Shown: one piece after another, positions 40,870-51,366 of the stretch
How positions within the stretch are numbered: the first letter of the stretch is position 1
Layout of the letters: every line of letters starts with the position of its first letter
Position numbers and translations under genes: made by a program
Notes under the pieces: model-generated
The model's database searches: none
What the model saw: only the letters and a program-made list of their open reading frames with translations
What the model was told of the DNA's origin: nothing
DNA from: Zasmidium citrigriseum
Taxonomy: Eukaryota; Ascomycota; Dothideomycetes; Mycosphaerellales; Mycosphaerellaceae
Assembly: GCA_002786025.1 (NCBI GenBank)
Contig: NHNW01000027.1
Location: 124,001-188,000, forward strand
Direction: 5' to 3'
DNA length: 64,000 nucleotides

Positions 40870-42064
40870 CTACATCTGCGACTTGATCCATTCACTACAC
40901 CCCATGGTTAGTAGACGCTAAAGCCAGGCTTCAAGAACAGAGATACTCACATCCCCCCAATCAAATTCCCCACAAACTGCTGTCCCTCCGGCACGGCAGG
41001 AATAATCCAGAAATAATGTCTTTCGACAACGTCAGCTCACCACCTTAGCCACCACTCACTCAAGACACCACTTACGGGAACCCCTTATAATAATCATGCT
41101 TCGTCGGCACACCCGCCTCCTTCAGCGCAATCTCCATAATCGTTGCATCGTCTCGAAGAGGATCGAATTCGCAACTGGCGAAATATGTCGGTGGGAAATT
41201 CTTGTGGTTTGCTTCGTCGAGGATTGTGAAGGCTGTTGGGTCGTTGGGGTCGGCGCCTGCGTGTCTGGAGTATCATTTACATCAGTATCGTCTCCACTCG
41301 AAACCTCTCTCAATCTTATGTGTTATGCACTTACTCGTAGAACGTCTCCATACTCTCCTTATCAATAATCGGAGTCCCCTTTTCATTCTGCTTGTATGAG
41401 TTGTACTTGTCCTTGTATTTCTGAGGTACCGTCTCCCAATGCGCGGCGACAGGGACAATGGCAACGATGCCCTTGAGGCTGTCTTTGAGGGAGGGGTCTT
41501 TGAGGACTTTGTTCGCGACGGAGAGGGCGAGGCCGCCACCTGCGGAACCGCCGATGGTGTACATCTTCTTGTTGTCGCCGCCGAAGGATGAGGCGTTGTC
41601 GTGGGCCTGGCAGACGAGTGTTAGGGAGGGTTTTCTTATAGGGGAGGGGAAAGGCATGCCCATTTGTACACTTTCATCGAATCCTCCAACTGCGTCGGCC
41701 ACTTAAACTCCGGCGTCAACCGATAATCCACATTCACAACCGCACTCTTCGTGTTCTCCGCCACAACGCCACAGATCAAATGATCCGAATTCAAATCCCC
41801 CGTCATCCAACCACCTCCATGCGTCCAAATAGCAATAGGAAAGGGACCTGTCTCGCCTTTGGGCGTGTAGATGCGGTATTTGATCCCGTCGACGTCGCCT
41901 TCTTTGACGTCGACGTTCTCGGTGAAGTTGGGCATCATGGGGAGTAGGGCTTGGACGAGTTGGTCGTACATGCCTTTGATCTGGTCGGCGGTGCCGTGGA
42001 GGATGGAGCGGCCGCCTGACATGGCTTCCCAGTCGAGCCAGGATTTGGCGTATTCTCCTGACAT
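40870..42064 (-). CDS. Alpha/beta-hydrolase, HSL-type esterase
   Basis: Cytosolic carboxylesterase/lipase of the hormone-sensitive-lipase-like group. Exons 42064-41660, 41606-41335, 41264-41076, 41019-40951 and 40894-40870; phases sum to 319 aa. The oxyanion motif is HGGGW (IWTHGGGWMTGD), the nucleophile elbow GGSAGGG, the acid in CEFDPLRDD and the His in GFPHYFW. Intron 1 (41607-41659) appears to start with GC (TGG|GCATGC), which keeps VYKW; a GTGTAC donor 12 nt upstream would also be in frame but drops those residues. The frame upstream of 42064 opens only with TTG. The substrate is unknown. Confidence 0.88.
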
Positions 42065-42873
42065 TTTGGAGGGTATGGGGGTTGGTATTGATGCTGAGTA
42101 TTGATATGCAGTGTAGTCCTTCCTGAATAGAAGCAAGATGGTTTAAGGAATAAGGAAATTGAAGCTCGACTTACGACCTGCCAACAGCTCGCGCCGCAAT
42201 ATATACATCTACCGAGGATCAGCATGAGGCCCGGCAAAGTGGAAGCTCTCCAATGTCTGGCATCGTGTGACGCAGGGCCTAGAGCTGGAGAGCTGACGAG
42301 CTGACGAGCCGCAGTCCGTCTTTCGCAGCCCCTCCAGCTAGAAGCTCCTCTTTCTGCATGGAGTAAGTTTCGTTTTTGCGGTCCGGCAAAGCTCATCCAT
42401 AACCGAGACACGTGCGTTTTGCTGACGAAGATATATCCGAAGGCTTCTGCGCCAGATACGTTGTTGCACTCGAGGAAAATCCTTCGCTGAGGCTGGTGTT
42501 GCGAGGGCAAGCCGCCCAGGAGAAGGACCGCAGAGTGAGAAGTCCAATCCGTCCTGTCTAGTGATCAATGCAATGCTCGTTAGTAATCAGTGCATGAAAA
42601 ACGAGATGCTCAGGCGAGCTGATGGTGGTAGCAATGTCCGACTGAGGCTGCAAAGGACAGCGCTCAATCTGACGTGATGTGTGATTGTTTCGATGCTTCG
42701 TATAGGTGGTCTGACGACAAGCGTTTGCGAGCTAGATCAGCGTGCGGAGAGGCGGGACGCCTTCGATCAGGCCACCAACGTTGCCTGAGTAGCGGCGTTA
42801 CAGCTGGAGATCTCGGTAGCCTCGTGACAAGCTGTCAGATTCGTACAGATGCGAAACGTGGAGCTGAGGTTCT
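42065..42873. other. Intergenic region
   Basis: About 810 bp upstream of the esterase, before the 3' end of the lipocalin-like gene. Open frames here lack motifs and splice structure. No gene supported. Confidence 0.35.
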
Positions 42874-43445
42874 TCATTCAATCTTCTCCCACTTCAGCAC
42901 GGCTTTCGTTTTCGTACCATCCTGCAAGACCGTCAGCTCGCAACATGTACAGACATGCCGCTTGAGAAAGAATGAAGTGCACATACATCAGCAAGCCGAT
43001 CCCCAGCCGGCTCCAAAACCATATACTTCCTCCCACCCTCCTCCATCAACGTAACCTTCCTCTCCTGCACACCACCCATCCAAGCCGGGTCACTCGCAAT
43101 CTCGACCTTGGTCTGCCAGAACAGCTCCCCCTTCTCATCCTTAAAAAGCTGCAAATACCCACAATACATCGACAGCCCTCTCGCAACGTAAGCAACCTCC
43201 TTGTCCGGCGCCGTCTGCCACGGTTTCTGAGATCGTAACTTGTGCATTCGCTCCGGACGGGCGAGGTGCGCAGAAAGCCATCCTTTCGGTGAGATCGAAA
43301 CTCGTCCGAGAGGGTTCTCGCCGTGTGGTTTTGCGATCAGGGTCTTTTGTTCTCCTGCGCTGTCGAACATCTCGTACGATACGCATTTCCAGACTCCGGC
43401 GATCGCGTCAGCGTATTCGCTCCAGATGTTGGCGTTGCTCTCCAT
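42874..43445 (-). CDS. Lipocalin-like domain protein
   Basis: Protein with a lipocalin-like (Lipocalin_5 type) beta-barrel, often found beside fungal secondary-metabolism or detoxification genes but without a defined reaction. Exons 43445-42987 and 42921-42874; the 65-nt intron is GTATGT...CAG and the last exon adds DGTKTKAVLKWEKIE. 168 aa. Features are IAGVWKCVSYEMFDSAG at the N-terminus, NPLGRVSISPKGWLSAHLARP, VARGLSMYCGYLQL and the C-terminal LKWE strand, all typical of the family. No signal peptide. Confidence 0.82.
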
Positions 43446-43845
43446 GTTGAGCGGTTCGGCGGACAGTCATGAGAGGGAGAAGAACAAAACTTGGGAAATG
43501 AGAGTCAAAGGTGTCGTCAGACGGAAGGTTTATCGGTCTTCGTTCACACTTTCCTCGTTCCTTGCAGCTGCGCTTCCAAAAATGGCCCCCGCCTTCGCCT
43601 TCTCGGATAAGAGGCTCCTCGGGAGGAGGCGCCAGCCTTGTTGGGGCACAGCTGGGAGAATTCCGCCATCGCGAGAAAGAACAATGAGATGGCGGTGCAT
43701 CCGTACGATGCTAATCGATTAGAGAGGTGAGGTCGAAGTTTTGGTGCAACTTCGGCGAGGGGAAAAGAAAAGGAGACAGGGCGTTCACTTGAGCACGATT
43801 GGACATTTTTACGAGACCGAGACGTTGTCTCTATTTTTAGACAGA

Positions 43846-45226
43846 CTATATCAAGATTGACGAGCCCGGCTCTCTCCTTTTCGCCAACACCATCCACAGA
43901 AATCCTAGATTGCATGCGCCGACCAGCATGATGAGGCCACCGAAGAGCTGAAGTCCGAGGTAGTTTGCATTTCCTTTCGAGCTCGACGCTGCCGCCAGAG
44001 CTGCTCCGATAGGCGACCCGATCAGGTTTGCGATGCTTGCCACGCCTTGGGCCATGCCCAGTCTTGTGCCATAGACCTTAGGATCTGGACAGACCGCTGG
44101 AAAGACGCTTGGTGGCAGTGGGATGAGAGCGCCGCTAAAGCATCCGTACAGCGCTGAGACGGCGATGAACGACCCCAGGGTGTTGGCTCCAATCCAAGCA
44201 ATGCAGACTGCTCCACTGCTGGCCGCACAGAAGAACGCCGATTTTCGCTGCAGAGTATCCAGCAATGAGTCGACTGATGATGCTGCTTGCTTGTGCGATC
44301 ATGGCCACGTACAGTGACATACTTCGTGAAACGCCGAGGATTTGCTCTCCGTATGATGGGATGAAGTAGAAAGGTATCATGTACCCGCAGAAGATGAGGA
44401 AGTTGGTGCTCGAGTAAATCCAGAATGGCGCATCGGTGAGTGCTCCGCGGTCGAACAGCTTTCGTGTACTGCCTCCAGTTGCTAGGTCGCCGATGTTCTT
44501 CGCTCCCCAGAGCAGCAGCGGGAAAGAGATGCAGTACGATCCCAGCATGACGAAGCCCATAGCTCGGACTGTCCAGCCGAAAGAGGTCTTCGAAATCAGC
44601 TGCTCAAAGATCAGAGTGTATATGACTCCTCCGACCGGCGCTCCGCAAGTCGTGACTCCCATGGCAATGGCTCGATTCTTCCTAAAAGATCTGCCAACCA
44701 AAGCGAGTCCCGGCAAGTACAGCAAGCCATTGCCCAACCCCTGCAGTACACCTTGCACGAGTATGAGCTGCCAGTATTTATTGCAGATGCTCATCAGCAT
44801 GACACTCAAAGTCTCCATGGCCGCGCCCAGAAGCAACATAGTTCTGAAATATCCGAGATCGAACAATGGGCCAGAAATAATGCCAACGAGGATGAGGAGG
44901 AAGACGGTGATGGTGCCGATCCATGAGATGGTAGAGGCTGATGTGTCGGGTAGAAGAGTGAGCTCGTAGTAGCTCTGGAATGATCCGAAGGCGAATGTGA
45001 ATCCCCAGAGGTTGGCAAAGACCAGGAAGGAGCCGACGACTTGAAGCCAGGCTCGTGTACCGCCATCTTCGAGAGGTGGCGGTGCTGATACTGGAGTGGT
45101 GGTTATTTCGGTGGCGTCTTTCTGTTCGGAGTCAAGACCGCTGGCACGTTCGCTGTTCATGTCTGTTGTCTCTTGCTGTTTGTATTCGAGGGCTTTCTCC
45201 GAGCCACTGTTAAATGACCCGGCCAT
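43846..45226 (-). pseudogene. MFS monocarboxylate-type transporter, frameshifted
   Basis: Major-facilitator transporter of the MCT type, about 12 helices. From the ATG at 45226 the frame runs through RAWLQVVGSFLVFANLWGFTFAFG and most helices to ISRLIAGYSAAKIG, then ends out of frame. The +1 frame carries the rest (SAFFCAASSGAVCIAWIG to FLWMVLAKRREPG) to the TAG at 43846. Removing one base from the A run at 44242-44245 (minus strand) would rejoin them. No intron fits without losing the conserved SRLIAGY loop. It is either a real recent pseudogene or a homopolymer error in the assembly. Confidence 0.75.
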
Positions 45227-46249
45227 TGTATCTCGTGACGGAGAGTCTCTGTATACTGACAACCGAATGACTGAGAATAAACGAAAAAAATTGCTCACGA
45301 GGCCTTCCCCCAAGTTCCGGTCATAGAGCAAATAGGACACATGAGTGAAGGAAGCAGTGATGGAGGCGAAAGGAAGAGACGCTGAAATGGACGACGTTAC
45401 CTAATGTCGGCACGAAAACCATCGAGCAACTGGCTAAGAGTGCGGAACGCTTTCGCCTTCGACACGGCGCCAGCCCGCATATAGTGCGTGCCACACAGAG
45501 CTCCCATCATGTCCAAGGCGTGCGCGTGCGAAATGCGGCAGGTTCGGCATCGCTTGGCCGAGGCGCCATGCGGTGAGGAGTCGTTGGCCGGATGTCGACT
45601 TCTTCGAGTCGAGAATGCGAACAGAGTGGCGATGAAGACTTGACTGATCCGAGCATTGAGGAAGCATTGTACGCTCTCCATTCGATGACATTTCGATGAA
45701 GTTTGCTGTTTACAAGGAGAGTTGCGAAGGTGAAGTCCAATCTTACTCATTCACTTCAAAGGCAAGAGCCCCACTTCTCGATCGTGATTGGCGGAAGCTT
45801 GACCGTCTCTCTTTTCTTCGCTACCACACTTCATCTGCTTTCTTCCTGTTGTGCAATACACCAACGTCTTTCATTTGATGAACGCCGAAAATAACAATGC
45901 ATTCATCTCGGGACGATCTCATGAATTGTCGGGCCTCTTAGTCGTCATTCGGATTGAAAGCGATCGCCTGAGTCAACCCCGGACAGCGTTGGTGAGGATG
46001 ATGCCCGTCGAGCGTTTGAGACCTCAATCGTCAACAAGAGAATTGGAGAATGATGCTGTCGCTTCTGCACTGTCATCTTCCAGCATTGTCATGCATGACT
46101 CCAGCTACCGCATACCACCCAAAGGGCCGAAAGCTTGCCACAAGGCTTGGAGAAACAGCATAAGAAGAGGTCAAAGTAAACTTCCCATCTCAACCTCCCA
46201 TGTCCGTCAGCAAAACCTAGAGCCTGCCTTTCCTCAAACCCTCAAAACA
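45227..46249. other. Divergent intergenic region
   Basis: About 1 kb between the MFS gene and the amidohydrolase. The amidohydrolase frame is open upstream to 45851, but that stretch has no domain and the signal-like Met at 46250 is a better start. An ATTCACTTC word occurs at 45749. No gene supported. Confidence 0.35.
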
Positions 46250-47305
46250 ATGGCCATCTCATCGTTCTTCCTCCTCTTCCTCCTTCCCTTCACAAACCCC
46301 CACCCGACGACTCCCAAAATGCACCTCCCGCACCACCTCATCGCCCTCGAAGAACACGCCCTCTTCCCCTCCCTCCCAGCCGAAGGCCCCTTCTACGATG
46401 CCTCCTTCGCCTCCTTCCCCGGCGTGCGCACCAAACTCCAAAACCTCTCCACGGGTCGTCTAAACGACATGGACCTCGGGCACATAACCCTCCAAATCCT
46501 CTCCACGATCCCCGGAATGGCACCCACCAACGCCCCCGGCTGCATCGCTGCCAACAATGAACTTGCAGCCGCGATCCGCGCAAACCCAACCCGCTTCGCA
46601 GGTTTCGCAGCGTTACCCATGGCTCATCCTGATTTGGCGGCCAAAGAACTCCACCGCGCGGTGAAAGAGCTAGGTTTCGTTGGTGCGATGATAGATAATC
46701 ATCTCCCTGATGGGACGTACTACGACTCCGAAATCTACGATCCTGTATTCGCAATGGCGGAGCAGCTAGATGTGCCGATATACATCCACCCCGCTCCACC
46801 CACAGAGTCCCAAATCCAGAGCACATCTCTCGGGTCTTACTCGCAACAAACCGCTGTCAAAATCTCCGCTGCAGCGTGGGGATGGCACGCAGATGTCGGG
46901 TTGCATTTAATCCGTCTCTACGCCTCCGGTCTCTTCGTTCGATTCCCAAATCTCAAGATCATTATTGGCCATGACGGGGAAGCGCTACCGATGATGATTG
47001 ATCGGGTCGATGATAACAGACTACGGGCAGATCAGAAGTTTAGTGAGGTTTGGGATAGGAATATCTGGGTGACTACAGCCGGGTTCTTCCATTTGAGGAC
47101 TTTTGAGATGTTGCTCAAAGTGACGAGGAAGGAGAGGGTGATGTATAGTGCGGACTATCCGTTGGTGAATATTACCGATGGGTGGAGGTTCATTGAAGAG
47201 GTGGCGAGGAGGGGGGTGTTGAATGAGAAGGAATTGGATATGTTTGCGTATGAAAATGCGGAGAGGTTGTTGAAGTTGAAACCGATGAGTGACGAGGAAA
47301 GGTGA
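46250..47305 (+). CDS. Amidohydrolase-2 family protein (decarboxylase-like)
   Basis: TIM-barrel metal enzyme of the amidohydrolase_2 group that includes ACMSD and 2,6- or 2,3-dihydroxybenzoate decarboxylases. 351 aa from the ATG at 46250 (MAISSFFLLFLLPF..., a possible signal sequence); an alternative start at MHLPHHLIALEEHALF would give a cytosolic form. Motifs: IALEEH at the N-terminus (metal-binding Glu/His strand), PIYIHPAPP with the metal His, KIIIGHDGEALP with the catalytic His, and MYSADYPL with the metal Asp. The usual decarboxylation of aromatic acids is an inference. It is convergent with the aspartyl-tRNA synthetase. Confidence 0.85.
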   Translation: MAISSFFLLFLLPFTNPHPTTPKMHLPHHLIALEEHALFPSLPAEGPFYDASFASFPGVRTKLQNLSTGRLNDMDLGHITLQILSTIPGMAPTNAPGCIAANNELAAAIRANPTRFAGFAALPMAHPDLAAKELHRAVKELGFVGAMIDNHLPDGTYYDSEIYDPVFAMAEQLDVPIYIHPAPPTESQIQSTSLGSYSQQTAVKISAAAWGWHADVGLHLIRLYASGLFVRFPNLKIIIGHDGEALPMMIDRVDDNRLRADQKFSEVWDRNIWVTTAGFFHLRTFEMLLKVTRKERVMYSADYPLVNITDGWRFIEEVARRGVLNEKELDMFAYENAERLLKLKPMSDEER

Positions 47306-47397
47306 ACGTACGTCCGAATGTGAGCAAAACGATCTTCATGCGCTGATCTGCTTTTTGGGGAGTATCTCGAGTTCTTTTCTAATGTATGCTCATCCGC

Positions 47398-49095
47398 TCA
47401 AGGCATCAATCGTCCGGGGTCGCGAGGGAAGAGGCTTGCTAACCGCACGTTGGGCAGGCCCAGCCACAGCATCACGATTCTCTCCAACCCGATACCGCCA
47501 CCAGCGTGAGGCGGGCATCCATACCGGAACGCATTGACGTAGTCTCTCAGACCATCGCTCTTGGGGTCGACCGGCGTAACGTGCTCCTTCATGCGCTTCT
47601 CCAAGTACGTCGCATCGTGGATACGCTGAGCGCCGGACATGATCTCCTGACCACGCATGAAGAAGTCGTATGAGTTCGAGTATCCGGCGTTGGGCTCGGC
47701 AGGGTTGTATTTCTCCTGCGTCTCGGTAGAGGGCATGGTGTAGAACGGTCGGATGGCGAGTGGGTAGTTGTCGAGGACGTAGAAGTCAGAGCCGTACTTC
47801 TCCAGGACAAGCGCACCGAGCTTCTTCTCCTGTGGCGTGCTCAGATCGTCGAAGTCGCCAATCTCCTCGCCGGCATCGCGCAGCATCTTGATTCCCTCGG
47901 TGAAGTGAAGTCGAGGGACCTTGCCAGCCTCAGGCAGCTTGAACTCCTCGACTTGGTAGACAGTGCGAACGTAGTCGGTCTCCTTCTTGAAACGGGTTCT
48001 GAGACCGTTGAAGATATGAAGCATCAGCTCCTCAAGCATAGTCACGACCTCATGGTAGTCCTCCTCGAAAGCCATTTCCATATCGAGACCGGTAAACTCG
48101 GTGAGATGGCGGGCGGTGTTGCTGTTTTCGGCACGGAAGATGGGGCCAATCTCCATGACTCGCTCGAAACGTGCGGCAATCATCATCTGCTTGTAGAGCT
48201 GGGGTGATTGTGCCAGGTAAGCCTTCTGATCGAAATACTTGACCTCGAAGACACTTGATCCACCTTCTGATGGCGCACCGAGCAGTCGTGGGGTGTTGAT
48301 GCCGATGAAGCCTCTCTCGAGCAGGAACTCTGTGAAAAGCTGCTGGACACCGAACTTGATGCGGAAGATGGCGTGGTTGAGGTTGGCCTTGAGATCGATG
48401 GTGCGGTTGTTGAGTCTTGTGTTGAGCGCAACAATCGGCTTGCCATCGTCTCTCACAGCGTTCTCCTCGCCCTCTGCTGGAATGCGTCCCTCAGCATCGG
48501 CCACTTGCAGCGGCAACTGCGATTCGGCTCGGCAGAGGGTGTACAACTTGGTGACATGAACCTCGAGATTCTGGATGGTGGTGCTCTTGACGGGCTCCCG
48601 TGGCTTGTTGAGCACACCATGCACCACAACCTCGCTCTCTGTGGGAATGCTGCCCGCAAACTTGACCATCTGCCGGCTGAGGGTGTCGCTGGCTGCCACA
48701 ACAGCCTGGATGGTATTCGACTGCTGGCCGAAGACGAGGAAAGACAGCTTGGCGCTCTGATTCCGTGCATTCTCCACTGTCGCCCTGAAGACCACCTCTG
48801 GGCCCTTCTCGAATGACTCGTTCTCGTACTTCTTCGCCAGGTCCGCGAGCTTCTCGTGCTTGGTGCCCGTCGACTTCCTCACCAGTGGCAATTGTCCGTA
48901 GTCGTCCTTGCTGACATCATTGGCCTCCTGCTCTTTCTTGCGCGCCTCTTCTTCTGCAGCGCGTTTGGCAGCCTTCTCGGCCTTTTCCTTCTCTTTGGCC
49001 AGCTTCTTCAGCTCGTTCTTGGACGGGCCCTTCTTCTCGCCCTCGCCCTCGGCCTTGGGCCGCTCAGGCAATTCCTGCGCTGCCTGGTCGGCCAT
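47398..49095 (-). CDS. dps1: Cytosolic aspartyl-tRNA synthetase
   Basis: Class IIb synthetase that charges tRNA-Asp. 565 aa, single exon, ATG at 49095. The N-terminal extension is Lys-rich helical (KNELKKLAKEKEKAEKAAKRA), as in yeast Dps1 and useful for tRNA binding. The OB-fold anticodon domain (VVFRATVENARNQSAKLSFLVF) is followed by motif 1 (FLLERGFIGINTPRLLG), motif 2 (ERVMEIGPIFRAENSNTARHLTEF) and motif 3 (GGGIGLERIVMLWLG). The complete set marks a functional housekeeping gene. Confidence 0.96.
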   Translation of the reverse strand: MADQAAQELPERPKAEGEGEKKGPSKNELKKLAKEKEKAEKAAKRAAEEEARKKEQEANDVSKDDYGQLPLVRKSTGTKHEKLADLAKKYENESFEKGPEVVFRATVENARNQSAKLSFLVFGQQSNTIQAVVAASDTLSRQMVKFAGSIPTESEVVVHGVLNKPREPVKSTTIQNLEVHVTKLYTLCRAESQLPLQVADAEGRIPAEGEENAVRDDGKPIVALNTRLNNRTIDLKANLNHAIFRIKFGVQQLFTEFLLERGFIGINTPRLLGAPSEGGSSVFEVKYFDQKAYLAQSPQLYKQMMIAARFERVMEIGPIFRAENSNTARHLTEFTGLDMEMAFEEDYHEVVTMLEELMLHIFNGLRTRFKKETDYVRTVYQVEEFKLPEAGKVPRLHFTEGIKMLRDAGEEIGDFDDLSTPQEKKLGALVLEKYGSDFYVLDNYPLAIRPFYTMPSTETQEKYNPAEPNAGYSNSYDFFMRGQEIMSGAQRIHDATYLEKRMKEHVTPVDPKSDGLRDYVNAFRYGCPPHAGGGIGLERIVMLWLGLPNVRLASLFPRDPGRLMP

Positions 49096-49554
49096 GTTGC
49101 GGTTGAGAGAATGTGGTGATGTTTGGAGTGTTGACGTGACCCTTCAAATTTCAGAGAAGGTGGGCTGGCGGGGCAGCGAGCAGCGAACATGAGTCAGGAA
49201 GGAGCCAGGGAGTCACTCAAGTTTCCACAAATCACGTGACAACCCATTACTTCTATTGCATTGAATGTGTTGCACAAATGGCTTGCACAAGTAAAGACAT
49301 CATATTGTAGATCACAGTCTACAGAATAACAATTCCTTGGATTGATCGTGATCTGCCTCTCGCATCTCCCACCAAGCCTCGCTTCGATACCGACGACATT
49401 GAAACGAGCTTTCCGCCAAATGCCGCCCGTAAAGGTGAGGTTAGGATAAAGTTGCTTATCAACAAGAACCCATCGTACTCCAAAAAAGCCTTTCCATGCG
49501 GAGGCGGTGACTGAGCAACTATAAGCTGATCCCAGATCCCCGCGTCATGCCTCT

Positions 49555-50219
49555 TCATTGGTTCTCAAGTTTGTATTCTTGGCTGCGTTCTAGAACCGTG
49601 TCGGGATTAGGTCTGGCATACAGTGCTGATAATAGCAGTCCATCCATGAAGCCATGCGATTGCCATGCGGTGATATCAGGGCAATCGTGATTTTCCATCG
49701 ACGTTCGCATGGTTTGCCAAGCGATCCTCGATACATATCTCGCCTCTCCGGCTGGTCTTGCTGTATAAGTCTTGCGGATCTGCTCGGCATTGTGCAGTGT
49801 CCAAGCCTTTGCCATGAACCATGACAGAAAGCTTCTTCCCGAGTCTTCAGACCACCAGATGTACGGCTGGCATCCATGTCGAAGTGGGCATGGCGCCCAG
49901 CTATCCTTAGATTGGTCGTCAGTGACGAAGAGTCCAGCGAGGCCCTCAACAGCTTAGCTTCATGTGTTCGCCTGGAAATAGCTGGTATTGTAGTTTGAGC
50001 AGAAGCAGAAGGGCAGGAATTCGAGAGGCATCGTACCCGAACTCTCTTCCGGCGAGGTCTGCTGACCGGTGTCCATCTTCCGCCCAATCCCAGAGGCACG
50101 GTGGGACATCGTCCGTTTCGCTATCGACCAAAGGTAGTCCTGAGCCTTGATTCGGGCTTGCTATTGCCAGAAGTAGGACGATCGCCTCGTGGTAGGCTTG
50201 CCATTCAGGCCTATGTTTT
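49555..50219 (-). pseudogene. Frameshifted coding relic, family unknown
   Basis: Two adjoining minus-strand frames look coding and continue each other. The 5' part (about 50219-49958) reads KHRPEWQAYHEAIVLLLAIA and later GYDASRIPALLLLLKLQYQL, preceded by an acceptor-like GATCAG. The 3' part (about 49952-49555) reads VEGLAGLFVTDDQSKDSWAP and ends RSQEYKLENQ. A one-base shift near 49950-49958 separates them. No 5' exon is seen before the next gene. It could be a decayed gene or the last exons of one with an assembly indel. I do not recognise the protein. Confidence 0.4.
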
Positions 50220-50420
50220 CTGATCTATCGTTTCAGATAGCCCGCGGTTGGCGTGGATAGGAAGTAGGTGTTGACATCACGATGTAAGGCTATTGATAGC
50301 TCTGGCAAACATATAAATGTCTTGAGAGATCAGCTTCCTCTCCATCATCTCATCCACCAGCAATTAGACACTTACCGAGCATTTCGAAGTCTTCAATCCG
50401 TTCAATCGAGACCCGCAAAG

Positions 50421-51138
50421 ATGCAGTTCAAGAACCTCGCAGCACTCCTGCTCGGCCTCGCCTTCACTGGCGTCGTTGCCGAGCCTTCTCCAGAGGTATG
50501 TATCTTCCACCTTCGACAGCTCGCCCATACTGACAACCCACAGGCCGCCGCCCTCGAAGTTCGCGCTGAACAAGCCGAGCAGGCGTCTCAGGGCGAGCAG
50601 ACAAACCAAGTCTCCCAGGCCGAGAACGCCGTTCAAGAGCACCAAGGCAAACAAGGCAAGTCCTGGTACCCATGGCCTCGCCCACGCCCTCAACCCAACA
50701 ACTGGTGCCCGCCGTGGCTTTCGTGGTGTCGCCGACCAGGGCCCGGTCCCAGCCCAGGCTACTGCCCATACGGCAGCGGTGTCGTTACCCAATGCGTCAA
50801 TTACAGTAAGTTTGCTTCCTCCTTCGAAGCCAAAGAAGCTCCAGACTAATGTTATCCGGTCAGATTGCCAGCCGCATTACGACAACTTCTGGGATCGAGT
50901 GGGCACTTGTACGGCAGGTTACCTTGCTGGATGTCAGTGTGATAAGTGCGGCGGTTGTAAGTACCAGGCCTTCGAGCTGGCTGTTCAGAAGCCGAGCTGA
51001 CTTTTCCCAGCGAACGGTGGAAGTGTCGGAAGCTGCTCGGCGTCCAATGGCTGCAATGGCGGCGGGAGTGGTTGGTGTCAAGGTGGCGAATATGCTGGCT
51101 GCCCGTGCAGACCAGACCCCTGGGTCTGGAAGGCATAA
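50421..51138 (+). CDS. Secreted cysteine-rich protein, unknown function
   Basis: Four exons: 50421-50495, 50544-50805, 50864-50956 and 51011-51138; all introns GT-AG (48-58 nt) and phases sum to 185 aa. Signal peptide MQFKNLAALLLGLAFTGVVA. A Gln/Glu-rich linker (QAEQASQGEQTNQ) resembles a propeptide, then a Trp/Pro/Arg-rich stretch (WYPWPRPRPQP) and a C-terminal Cys-rich domain with CQPHYDNFWDRVGTC, AGCQCDKC, GSCSASNGC and GCPCRPDPW. Such proteins can be effectors, surface-active or structural; nothing here decides. Short upstream introns and strong 5' consensus suggest an expressed gene. Confidence 0.78.
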
Positions 51139-51366
51139 GCTGGCGGTGATGTTGCGCAGCCTAGTTGCCTGAAAATTCGATCCTTCAAGCGTTGACGAGC
51201 CGGTCATTACCCAGAGAACAGATAGACTGTCACTACAGCCGGGGTTGGGATGCGAAGTGGCGGGCCAGGGAGGTTGCAATTGAGGCAGATAGCCCTTTGA
51301 GCTCGTCCTGTAATGTAACATCAATGACGATGGATTGGGAATGGAACCATCGGCGTCCACGTACCA

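Noticed and set aside
44135..44240. Intron ending in CTGCAG at the MFS frameshift
   Set aside because: Any donor giving a usable length would remove the conserved SRLIAGY loop, so an indel is the simpler explanation.
45851..46249. 133-codon N-terminal extension of the amidohydrolase frame
   Set aside because: It has no domain, low-complexity basic composition and a GTG at its start; the Met at 46250 with a hydrophobic N-terminus is a better start.
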